Shown piece after piece: positions 55,330-62,491 of a stretch of DNA of 64,000 nt (its first letter is position 1; the number at the start of each line of letters is the position of its first letter). Under the pieces are notes generated by a model. That model was not told where the DNA came from, ran no database searches, and worked only from the letters and a program-made list of their open reading frames with translations. The DNA lies in NCBI GenBank assembly GCA_963841445.1, contig CAWJCP010000002.1, positions 62,001 to 126,000 of the forward strand, in the 5' to 3' direction. The translations under genes were made by a program, and so were the position numbers. The stretch is from Mayfieldus sp963841445 (GTDB taxonomy: Bacteria; Actinomycetota; Thermoleophilia; Solirubrobacterales; 70-9).

Positions 55330-56309
55330 TCCTCGCCCTGGAGACCTCATGCGACGACACCTGCGCGGCAGTGGTCGAGGACGCCCGAGTGCTCTCCAAC
55401 GTGATCTCCTCGCAGGCCGCGGCCCACGAGCGCTACGGCGGCATCGTCCCCGAGGTCGCCTCGCGCCGGCACCTCGAGCTGGTCGGGCCGGTCGTCGAGG
55501 CGGCGCTCGCAAAGGCCGGCGCGGAGCTCGACGACGTCGACGCCGTGGCGGTCACCACCGGCCCCGGCCTGATCGGCGCGCTGCTGGTCGGCGTCAGCAG
55601 CGCCAAGGCGCTTGCCGCTTCCCGGCGCCTGCCGCTGGTCGCGGTCGACCACCTGCACGGCCACGTCGCCGCCAACTTCCTCGCGCCCGAGCCGCTCGAG
55701 CCGCCCTTCCTATGCCTGCTCGCGAGCGGCGGCCACACGCTGCTCGCCGCGGTCACCGAGCCGTCCTCCTACGAGGTGCTGGGCCAGACCCTCGACGACG
55801 CCGCCGGCGAGGCGCTCGACAAGGCCGCGCGGCTGCTCGGGCTCGGCTTCCCCGGCGGCCCGGCGATCGAGAGGGCGGCGCGCGAAGGGGACCCGAACGT
55901 CTTCGACTTCCCAGTCGCGATGAGCCGCGACCCCAGCCTCGACTTCAGCTTCAGCGGCTTGAAGACGGCGCTCGTCTATCGCTGCCGCGAGCTCGGCGGC
56001 GATGAGACGGAGCGGCGGCGCGCGGACCTCGCGGCCGCGTTTCAGGCCGCCGTCGTCGACCAGCTGGTCGCGAAGCTGGAGCGGGCGCTACGCGGCGGCG
56101 AGTGGGAGGCGGTGGCGCTGGGCGGCGGGGTCGCCGCGAATGGGCCGCTTCGGGAGCGAGTGGCTGAGCAATGCGCCGGGCGCGGCCTGCGGATGAAGCT
56201 GGTCGAGCCCGAGCTCTGCACCGACAACGCCGCGATGATCGGCTCGGCGGCGCGCTTCAGCCAGCCGCTCGCCTATCCCGAGTACCTCTCCCTCGATGCC
56301 GCCCTCTAG
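55326..56309 (+). CDS. tsaD: tRNA N6-adenosine threonylcarbamoyltransferase TsaD
   Basis: A 327-residue ASKHA-fold enzyme transferring the threonylcarbamoyl group to A37. ILALETSCDDTCAAVVED, NVISSQAAAHERYGGIVPEV, the metal site VDHLHGHVAANF, LLASGGHTLL, GEALDKAARLLGLGFPGGPA, FSFSGLKTALVY and GGGVAANGPLRERV are all present. The TTG at 55326 overlaps the rimI stop as TTGA and aligns with the family start; a GTG 42 bp upstream would add non-family residues. Confidence 0.95.
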   Translation: MILALETSCDDTCAAVVEDARVLSNVISSQAAAHERYGGIVPEVASRRHLELVGPVVEAALAKAGAELDDVDAVAVTTGPGLIGALLVGVSSAKALAASRRLPLVAVDHLHGHVAANFLAPEPLEPPFLCLLASGGHTLLAAVTEPSSYEVLGQTLDDAAGEALDKAARLLGLGFPGGPAIERAAREGDPNVFDFPVAMSRDPSLDFSFSGLKTALVYRCRELGGDETERRRADLAAAFQAAVVDQLVAKLERALRGGEWEAVALGGGVAANGPLRERVAEQCAGRGLRMKLVEPELCTDNAAMIGSAARFSQPLAYPEYLSLDAAL

Positions 56310-56619
56310 TCACCCGCCCCCCGCCGACTACGGCAATCTGCAGGCCATGGGCCGAAGAAAACCGCACTCGGCCCCGAAGGTCACGTTGTACTCGCGCCCC
56401 GGCTGCCACCTCTGCGACGAGGCCCGGGAATCGATCCTCGCGCTGCGCTCGGCGGGCCTCGGTTTCGAGCTCGAGGAAGTCGACATCGAGGGCGACGAAG
56501 AGCTGCACGCCAGGTACTTCGAGCGGATCCCGGTCGTGACCGTGGACGGTGAGCCGGTCTCGGAGCTGGTCCTCGACCCGGACGCGCTGCGGGCGAGGCT
56601 CGATACCGTACCCGGATGA
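56296..56619 (+). CDS. Glutaredoxin-like (DUF836) protein
   Basis: A 107-residue thioredoxin-fold protein: KVTLYSRPGCHLCDEARESI (CxxC with His-Leu between), EEVDIEGDEELHARYFERIP, VVTVDGEPVSEL. The IPVVTVDG cis-Pro segment is typical. It lies immediately before rex with an ATGA overlap. The first ~15 residues overlap tsaD; a start at the internal Met (MGRRKPHSAPKVTLY) is an alternative. Confidence 0.87.
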   Translation: MPPSSHPPPADYGNLQAMGRRKPHSAPKVTLYSRPGCHLCDEARESILALRSAGLGFELEEVDIEGDEELHARYFERIPVVTVDGEPVSELVLDPDALRARLDTVPG

Positions 56620-57281
56620 TGGAGCAGGGAACAGTCGAGCCCGCCGGCACCGCGCTCACCGACGGCGACCGGCTTTCGCTTGGTGTCGCGGCGCGATTGT
56701 CGCGCTACCTCCAGGTGCTGACCCAGGCGCGCAAGATGGGGCGCGAGACCCTCTCCTCACAGGAGCTCTCCGACTACACCCACATAAACCCGACCCAGAT
56801 TCGCCGCGACCTCTCCGGCTTCGGCAAGTTCGGCAAGCGCGGGGTCGGCTACAACGTCGAGTCGCTGGTCGCCGAGATCCGCAAGATCCTGCGGACCTCG
56901 GGCCAGCACAACATCGCTCTGTTCGGGGCCGGCAACCTTGGCCAGGCGATCGCCTCCTCCGACATCTTCGCCGACCACGGTTTCCAGATCGTCGCCATCT
57001 TCGACGTCGAGGAGAGCGTGATCGGGATGCAGGTCGGGGACCTGCGGGTTCGCGACCTCTCCGAGATCAAGGACGTCGTCGGCGAGGAGGAGATCGTCGT
57101 CGGGGTGCTCGCGGTTCCCGCTTCGGCCGCGCAGGGGGTCGCCGACAAGCTTGTCGAGGCGGGTGTGAAGATCATCTTCAACTACTCCGAGCAGCTGCTC
57201 CAGGTTCCGCCCGAGGTAACCGTCCACACATCGTCTCCGGCCGTAGACCTTCTCTACGCGCTCTACTTCTATCTGGCTTAG
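56616..57281 (+). CDS. rex: Redox-sensing transcriptional repressor Rex
   Basis: A 221-residue NADH-sensing repressor. A winged-helix domain (SRYLQVLTQARKMGRETLSS, THINPTQIRRDLSGFGKFGK) recognises DNA, followed by the Rossmann domain with IALFGAGNLGQAIASSDIFA and NYSEQLLQVPPEVTVHTSSP. A C-terminal domain-swap helix (VDLLYALYFYLA) is present. Rex releases DNA when NADH/NAD is high and usually controls respiratory and fermentative genes. No target operator was identified by eye in the window. Confidence 0.94.
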   Translation: MMEQGTVEPAGTALTDGDRLSLGVAARLSRYLQVLTQARKMGRETLSSQELSDYTHINPTQIRRDLSGFGKFGKRGVGYNVESLVAEIRKILRTSGQHNIALFGAGNLGQAIASSDIFADHGFQIVAIFDVEESVIGMQVGDLRVRDLSEIKDVVGEEEIVVGVLAVPASAAQGVADKLVEAGVKIIFNYSEQLLQVPPEVTVHTSSPAVDLLYALYFYLA

Positions 57282-57289
57282 TCCCGGCG

Positions 57290-58468
57290 ATGTCTGAGCG
57301 CCGTCCGTCCTCCGGCCTCGATCTGGGCGAAGTGCGGGAGGTCTTCGAGGCCTCGACCGACTTCACGATCGGGCTCGAGGAGGAGTTCGCGATCGTCGAT
57401 CCCGGAAGTCTTGATCTCGTGCATCGATTCAGCGATCTCTACGAACGATGCCAGGAGCACGAGCTGCTCGCGGAGTCGGCCGCCGGCGAGCTGATCGACA
57501 CCGAGATCGAGATCCGCTCCGGCCGCGGCGAGACCTTCGCGGACGCGATCGAGCGCCAGCAGCGCTTTCGCGCCGCGCTCTTCGGGCTTGCCGGGGAGAT
57601 GGGGCTCGGCCTCGCCGCCACCGGCACCCATCCCTGGGCCGATTACCGGGACCAGCGGATCATCGACACCGAGCATTACCGCCGCCTGAAGAACGACCTC
57701 GGGTGGGTGGCGCGCCGCAACAACACCTGGAGCCTTCACCTGCACGTCGGCATCCAGGGCGCCGACCGGGCGATCGCCGTATGCGACTGGATGCGGGAGC
57801 TGCTGCCGATTCTGCTCGCGATCTCTGCGAACTCGCCCTTCCTCGATGGCGAGGACACCGGGCTGCACTCGGTCCGCACGGAGATCTTCACCCGCGTGTT
57901 TCCCCGCTGTGGGGTCCCGGACCGATTCGGGGACTTCTCGGAGTACGGGCGCTTCGTCGAGTTGCTGCGGCGGATGAGCTCGATCGTCGAGTCGACGCAG
58001 CTTTGGTGGAGCGTGCGGCCGCATCACCGCTTCGGGACCGTCGAGGTGCGGATCTGCGACGCGCAGACAAGGGGCGACGAGTCGACGGCGCTGCTGGAGA
58101 TGATCGCCGCATGTGCCGCCCAGACCGCGATCGACTACGACAATCACGGCTACGACGGAGCCGGCGAGCCGCTTTTGGGTCGCGAGATCGAGGAGAACCT
58201 CTGGCGCGCGATCCGCTACGGGATGGACGCGAAGCTGATCGACTTTCGCGGCGGCCGCGAGGTCGAGGCGAGGCAGGTGCGAGAGGGGCTTTTGGAGTGG
58301 ACGGCTCCGGCCCGCGAGCGCCTCGGCCTCGAGGTGGCGCTGCCGGAGGCCAACGGCGCCCAGCGCGACCGACGGGCGCTGGACGACGGCCGCTCGATCA
58401 AGCAGATATACAAGGACGCCGTGGCCGAGACGAAGCGCACCTACACCGCCGAGGAGCTTGTGAAATGA
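57290..58468 (+). CDS. ybdK: Carboxylate-amine ligase YbdK (GCS2 family)
   Basis: A 392-residue member of the glutamate-cysteine ligase type 2 family. TIGLEEEFAIVDPGSLDL is the N-terminal signature; AAGELIDTEIEIRSG, GTHPWADYRDQRIID, NNTWSLHLHVGIQGADRAIA, LLPILLAISANSPFLDGEDT and HHRFGTVEVRICDAQT follow. It makes gamma-glutamyl bonds; the physiological amine is not known for most members. The reading frame is open far upstream through rex, but the family start is the ATG chosen. ATGA overlap with the next gene. Confidence 0.92.
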   Translation: MSERRPSSGLDLGEVREVFEASTDFTIGLEEEFAIVDPGSLDLVHRFSDLYERCQEHELLAESAAGELIDTEIEIRSGRGETFADAIERQQRFRAALFGLAGEMGLGLAATGTHPWADYRDQRIIDTEHYRRLKNDLGWVARRNNTWSLHLHVGIQGADRAIAVCDWMRELLPILLAISANSPFLDGEDTGLHSVRTEIFTRVFPRCGVPDRFGDFSEYGRFVELLRRMSSIVESTQLWWSVRPHHRFGTVEVRICDAQTRGDESTALLEMIAACAAQTAIDYDNHGYDGAGEPLLGREIEENLWRAIRYGMDAKLIDFRGGREVEARQVREGLLEWTAPARERLGLEVALPEANGAQRDRRALDDGRSIKQIYKDAVAETKRTYTAEELVK

Positions 58469-58995
58469 CTGAGCAAACGGGAGCTGAGCAAGGTGGGCAG
58501 GACCCCGGCACACGCGGACGCGAAGCGGAGGACGTGCTGGGCGGTGGCTCTTCAGAGCAGCCCAGCCAGGAGGAGATGCGCGCCCGGCTCGAGGAGCAGC
58601 TGCGCAACCTGCGAGTCGAGGACCTGATGGTCGAGAGCGTCGTCAGCGTCCTCAACCTGACCGCCCGCCGGATCGCGAAGGAGGACGAGCGCGACCTCGA
58701 GCAGGGACGGGTGGGGATCGAGGCGATCCGCGCCTGGGTCGAGCTGCTCCCGAAGGAGGCCGCCGACCAGATCCGCAGCGCTCTCGCGGAGCTGCAGCTG
58801 CTCTACGCGAACGCCGCCGAAGGTGGCGGTCAGCCTGGCGGCGAGCGCGGCACGCCCGAACGCGAAGCGGAGGACGTGGCGCGTGGTGATGCCGCGCCGG
58901 GGGGTGATTCCCAATCCGCTACGGCACCGCCGCCTCCCAAGCCGGCCAGCGCTGAGCCCCCACCGCGGCTCTGGACCCCGCCCGGCGCATCCTGA
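58465..58995 (+). CDS. Helical protein flanked by two palindromic-element-derived segments
   Basis: A 176-residue protein. A central helical domain (~33-115; EEQLRNLRVEDLMVESVVSV, LNLTARRIAKEDERDLEQGR, AIRAWVELLPKEAADQIRSA) resembles small DUF1844-like actinobacterial proteins. On each side lies a copy of the coding palindrome: residues ~14-26 (GTRGREAEDVLGG) and ~128-140 (RGTPEREAEDVARG). The tail is Pro-rich (TAPPPPKPASAEPPPRLWTP). The ends therefore look repeat-derived, with a conserved core. Function unknown; coupled to YbdK. Confidence 0.78.
   Translation: MTEQTGAEQGGQDPGTRGREAEDVLGGGSSEQPSQEEMRARLEEQLRNLRVEDLMVESVVSVLNLTARRIAKEDERDLEQGRVGIEAIRAWVELLPKEAADQIRSALAELQLLYANAAEGGGQPGGERGTPEREAEDVARGDAAPGGDSQSATAPPPPKPASAEPPPRLWTPPGAS
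58504..58542 (+). repeat. Coding palindromic element, first copy in the 58.5 kb gene
   Basis: Imperfect arms CCCGGCAC and GTGCTGGG around the conserved core GGACGCGAAGCGGAGGAC. Confidence 0.8.
58846..58883 (+). repeat. Coding palindromic element, second copy in the 58.5 kb gene
   Basis: Arms CGCGGCACG and CGTGGCGCG (one mismatch) around CCCGAACGCGAAGCGGAGGA. It encodes RGTPEREAEDVAR. Confidence 0.82.
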
Positions 58996-59011
58996 GCCCC
59001 TTGTAGCCCTG

Positions 59012-59038
59012 TTGACGTTGGCGCGGGGCTCGTAGATA
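59012..59038 (+). promoter_or_regulatory. Putative sigma70-type promoter of hppA
   Basis: TTGACG (59012-59017), 15-bp spacer, TAGATA (59033-59038); GATAGA with 17-bp spacing is an alternative reading. The only clear two-box promoter seen. A leader with a good GGAGGAG follows. Confidence 0.5.
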
Positions 59039-59099
59039 GACTCCCGCGCCGCTAAGGCCGGGCCCTGACAGCTCGGCAGCCGACCTTGGAGGAGCGAAC

Positions 59100-61169
59100 T
59101 TGACGGACTTCCTGATCTCGTACGGGCCAGTCGTGGCTCTCGCCTGCGCGGCCGCCGCAGTCGTCTACGGGCTGTTGATCACCCAGAACCTGCTCGCCCG
59201 CTCGCCCGGCAGCGAACGGATGCAGGAGATCTCCGGTGCCGTCCAGGAAGGCGCCCGGGCCTACCTGACCCGCCAGTACACGATCATCGCCGGAGTCGCG
59301 ATCGTCATCGCGATCCTGCTGATCCCGCTCCAGAACTACAAGACCGCGATCGGCTTCGTGATCGGGGCGACGCTCTCCGGCGGCGCCGGATTCATCGGCA
59401 TGAACCTCTCGGTCCGAGCCAATGCCCGGGTGGCCGAGGCGGCCCGCGGTGGCGTTCCCCCGGCGCTCGACGTCGCCTTCAAGGGCGGCTCGGTGACCGG
59501 CCTTCTGGTCGTCGGCCTTGCCCTGCTCGGGGTCGCCGGCTACTACGGGATCCTCGTGGTCACCGGATCCAGCGACAAGGACGCGATCGACGCGCTGGTC
59601 GGGCTCGGCTTCGGTGGCTCGCTGATCTCGGTCTTCGCGCGGCTCGGCGGCGGCATCTTCACCAAGGCGGCCGACGTCGGCGCCGACTTGGTCGGCAAGG
59701 TCGAAGCCGGCATTCCCGAGGACGACCCGCGCAACCCGGCCGTGATCGCGGACAACGTCGGCGACAACGTCGGCGACTGCGCCGGGATGGCGGCGGACCT
59801 CTTCGAGACCTATGCGGTGACCGCGGTCGCGGTGATGCTGCTCGGCGTCCTCACCTTCTCCGAGTCGGCTCAGGTCGCGATCTATCCGCTGGTGATCGGA
59901 GGTGTGGCGATCATCGCCTCGATCATCGGGGCGCTCTCGGTGCGCACGAAGTCCGATCGAGTGGAGGGCGCCCTTTACCAGGGCCTGATCGTCTCGGCGT
60001 TGATCTCGGCGATCGCCTTCTACCCGGTCACCAAATGGCTGATGGACGGCCTCAACGTGACCAGCACCGACCTGACCGCGAACGCGCCCGGGGTCGGCGA
60101 CCTCTATCTCTGCGCGCTGATCGGCCTCGGCGTCACGGCGCTGTTGTTCGTGATCACCGACTACTACACCTCGACCCGTTTCCGGCCCGTGCGCACGATC
60201 AGCAGCGCCTCGGAGACCGGCCACGCGACCAACATCATCCAGGGGCTCGCGCAGGGCTTACAGTCGACCGCCGCCCCCGCGATCGTGCTGGCGCTGGCGA
60301 TCCTTGGCGCCAACGAGCTCGCCGGGATCTACGGAATCGGCGTCGCGGTGATGGCGCAGCTCTCGCTCTGCGGGCTGATCGTCGCGCTCGACGCCTTTGG
60401 GCCGATCACCGACAACGCCGGCGGCATCGCCGAGATGGCCGAGCTGCCGGAGGATGTGCGCAACGTCACCGACCCGCTCGACGCGGTCGGAAACACGACC
60501 AAGGCGGTCACCAAGGGCTACGCGATCGGCTCCGCGGCACTGGCGGCGCTGGTCCTGTTCAGCGCCTTCGAGCAGGAGCTTCAGGACGAGGCCGGGGTCG
60601 GCCACGTGGTCAACTTCAGCCTCACCCAGCCCGACGTGCTGATCGGGCTGATCGTCGGCGGGATGATGGTCTACCTGTTCGCCTCGCTTGCGATCGAAGC
60701 CGTCGGCCGGGCCGGCGGCCAGGTCGTCGAGGAGGTGCGACGGCAGTTCCGCGAGAACCCGGGGATCATGGAGGGCACCCAGCGGCCCGAGTATGGGTAC
60801 ACGGTCGGCATCGTCACCGCTGCCGCGCAGCGCGAGATGATCGCTCCCTCGCTGATTCCGATCGTCGTCACCCTGGTCGTCGGTCTGCTCAGCGCCCAGG
60901 CCCTCGGTGGCCTGCTGATCGGCGTGATTGTGGTCGGCCTGTTCATGGCGATCTCGATGACCGCCGGCGGCGGCGCCTGGGACAACGCCAAGAAGCTGAT
61001 CGAGGACGGCGCCCACGGCGGCAAGGGAACCGAAGCGCATGCCGCCTCGGTGACCGGCGACACGGTCGGCGACCCCTACAAGGACACCGCGGGACCGGCG
61101 ATCAACCCGATGATCAAGGTCGCGAACATCGTCGCGCTGCTGATCATCCCGATCGTCCACATCAGCTAG
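59100..61169 (+). CDS. hppA: Proton-translocating pyrophosphatase, predicted K+-independent
   Basis: A 689-residue membrane pyrophosphatase with ~16 helices. Substrate loops are present: GGGIFTKAADVGADLVGKVE, IPEDDPRNPAVIADNVGDNV, GDCAGMAADLFETY, and DNAKKLIEDGAHGGKGTEAH with DTVGDPYKDTAGPAINPMIK. In GNTTKAVTKGYAIGSAAL the Lys replaces the Ala that marks K+-dependent enzymes, so a K+-independent proton pump is predicted. It stores energy from PPi as a proton gradient. TTG start with GGAGGAG 5 nt upstream; own promoter. Confidence 0.95.
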   Translation: MTDFLISYGPVVALACAAAAVVYGLLITQNLLARSPGSERMQEISGAVQEGARAYLTRQYTIIAGVAIVIAILLIPLQNYKTAIGFVIGATLSGGAGFIGMNLSVRANARVAEAARGGVPPALDVAFKGGSVTGLLVVGLALLGVAGYYGILVVTGSSDKDAIDALVGLGFGGSLISVFARLGGGIFTKAADVGADLVGKVEAGIPEDDPRNPAVIADNVGDNVGDCAGMAADLFETYAVTAVAVMLLGVLTFSESAQVAIYPLVIGGVAIIASIIGALSVRTKSDRVEGALYQGLIVSALISAIAFYPVTKWLMDGLNVTSTDLTANAPGVGDLYLCALIGLGVTALLFVITDYYTSTRFRPVRTISSASETGHATNIIQGLAQGLQSTAAPAIVLALAILGANELAGIYGIGVAVMAQLSLCGLIVALDAFGPITDNAGGIAEMAELPEDVRNVTDPLDAVGNTTKAVTKGYAIGSAALAALVLFSAFEQELQDEAGVGHVVNFSLTQPDVLIGLIVGGMMVYLFASLAIEAVGRAGGQVVEEVRRQFRENPGIMEGTQRPEYGYTVGIVTAAAQREMIAPSLIPIVVTLVVGLLSAQALGGLLIGVIVVGLFMAISMTAGGGAWDNAKKLIEDGAHGGKGTEAHAASVTGDTVGDPYKDTAGPAINPMIKVANIVALLIIPIVHIS

Positions 61170-61200
61170 CACCGCGAAGTAGGCACCGCGTGAGCGCGAG

Positions 61201-61232
61201 GCTCAGCCAAGGAGCATCGGGCAGGGCTGAGC
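61201..61232. other. Hairpin between hppA and the hydroxyacid oxidase
   Basis: GCTCAGCC and GGCTGAGC, 8-bp perfect arms with a 16-base loop, flanked by direct repeats of GAGCGCGAG. There is no T-run, so terminator function is uncertain. Confidence 0.4.
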
Positions 61233-61248
61233 GCGAGAATCTTCGCTG

Positions 61249-62328
61249 ATGGCCGAACCGCCGTCCGCACCGATCAACGTCGCCGACTACGAGCGGCTCG
61301 CCGCCGAGCGCCTCGAGCCAGGGCCACTCGGCTACTTCGCCGGCGGGGCCTGGGACGAGGTCACGCTGCGCGAGAACGTCAGCTCCTGGCGGCGCTGGCG
61401 GATGCGGCCGCGGATGATGGTAGACGTCGGCGGGGTGGGCACCGCGACGGAGCTGTTGGGCGCCGAGGTCTCGATGCCGATCGTCGTCGCTCCAGTCGCC
61501 TTCCAACGGATGGCCAACGAGGAGGGCGAGGAGGGGATGGCGCGGGCCGCCGCCGAGGCTGGCACCCTGATGTGCGTCTCGACCCTCGCCACCGCACGGC
61601 CCGCCGAGGTCGCGGCCGCCGCTCCCGGTGCGCACCGATGGTTCCAGCTCTACTGCTTTCGCGATCGTGGCGTGACCCAGGCGCTGATGGACGAGGCGGT
61701 GGAGTCCGGCTATGAGGCGATCGTTCTGACCGTCGACCTGCCGCGGCCGGGATGGCGGGAGCGCGACCTGCGCAGCGGCTTCGTTGTTCCCGCCGAGATC
61801 ACCGTGCCCAGCGTCGCGGCGGCGATCGGAGCCGACGCGACTGTCGGCCCGGCCGAGGTGTTCGCGCTCATCGACCCGACGCTGACCTGGGACGACTTGG
61901 AGCAGCTCGTCGCCGCTTGCGATTTGCCGGTGCTGGTCAAGGGCGTGCTCACGTCAGAGGACGCCGAGCTGGCGCTCGAGCACGGGGCAGCGGGGGTGAT
62001 CGTCTCCAACCACGGCGGTCGTCAGCTCGATGGCGTCGCGCCCACGGCGGAGGCCCTTCCCGAGATCGCTGACGCGGTCTCCGGGCGCGGCCTGGTGATG
62101 GTCGACGGGGGCGTGCGCCGAGGCACCGACGTGCTGGTCGCGCTGGCGCTCGGCGCCGAAGCGGTGATGGTCGGCCGCCCTGCGCTCTGGGGCCTGACGG
62201 TCGATGGGCAGCGGGGCGCGAAGCACGTCCTGGAGATGCTGCGCCTCGAGCTCGAGTTCGCGCTGGCTCTGGCGGGTTGTCCGACGCCGGCCGACGTCAC
62301 CGGCGAGCATGTGCGCCACGCGCCGTAA
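61249..62328 (+). CDS. FMN-dependent alpha-hydroxyacid oxidase/dehydrogenase
   Basis: A 359-residue TIM-barrel flavoprotein. GYFAGGAWDEVTLRENVSSW holds the N-terminal catalytic Tyr; SMPIVVAPVAFQRMANEEGE, WFQLYCFRDRG, LTVDLPRPGWRERDLRSGF, VKGVLTSEDAELALEHG, then IVSNHGGRQLDG with the catalytic His and the FMN-phosphate site DGGVRRGTDVLVALALGAEA. Members oxidise lactate, glycolate or mandelate; the specificity cannot be read. It could feed pyruvate metabolism. Confidence 0.9.
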   Translation: MAEPPSAPINVADYERLAAERLEPGPLGYFAGGAWDEVTLRENVSSWRRWRMRPRMMVDVGGVGTATELLGAEVSMPIVVAPVAFQRMANEEGEEGMARAAAEAGTLMCVSTLATARPAEVAAAAPGAHRWFQLYCFRDRGVTQALMDEAVESGYEAIVLTVDLPRPGWRERDLRSGFVVPAEITVPSVAAAIGADATVGPAEVFALIDPTLTWDDLEQLVAACDLPVLVKGVLTSEDAELALEHGAAGVIVSNHGGRQLDGVAPTAEALPEIADAVSGRGLVMVDGGVRRGTDVLVALALGAEAVMVGRPALWGLTVDGQRGAKHVLEMLRLELEFALALAGCPTPADVTGEHVRHAP

Positions 62329-62411
62329 CCCGCCCGCCGCCTGTGCACTTGAGGTCGCTACGGCATCCATAAGCGCACACTCGACCTGCGGGAACGGGCC
62401 GCGCGCGTCCC

Positions 62412-62417
62412 TATAGT
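62412..62417 (+). promoter_or_regulatory. Putative -10 box before the permease leader
   Basis: TATAGT, 7 nt before the GTG of a 20-codon leader frame. Confidence 0.5.
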
Positions 62418-62424
62418 CGGTCCC

Positions 62425-62487
62425 GTGACTGCGTTGAGCAGAGGCCGCGAAGCGGCCGATTGCGAAGCGACTCGCTGGTGGGGTTGA
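62425..62487 (+). CDS. Possible 20-codon leader peptide ending in two Trp codons
   Basis: Frame GTG to TGA encoding MTALSRGREAADCEATRWWG. It starts 7 nt after a TATAGT box, ends 4 nt before the permease GTG, and its two TGG codons contain the permease's GGTGGGG ribosome-binding sequence. It also spans a GGCCGC-GAA-GCGGCC hairpin. Such a layout could couple permease expression to tryptophanyl-tRNA charging. The Trp pair may instead be a by-product of the GGTGGGG site, so confidence is limited. Confidence 0.35.
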   Translation: MTALSRGREAADCEATRWWG

Positions 62488-62491
62488 TGTA

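Noticed and set aside
61201..61232. Intrinsic terminator after hppA
   Set aside because: The stem is perfect, but no T-tract follows on the plus strand, so it is listed only as a hairpin.
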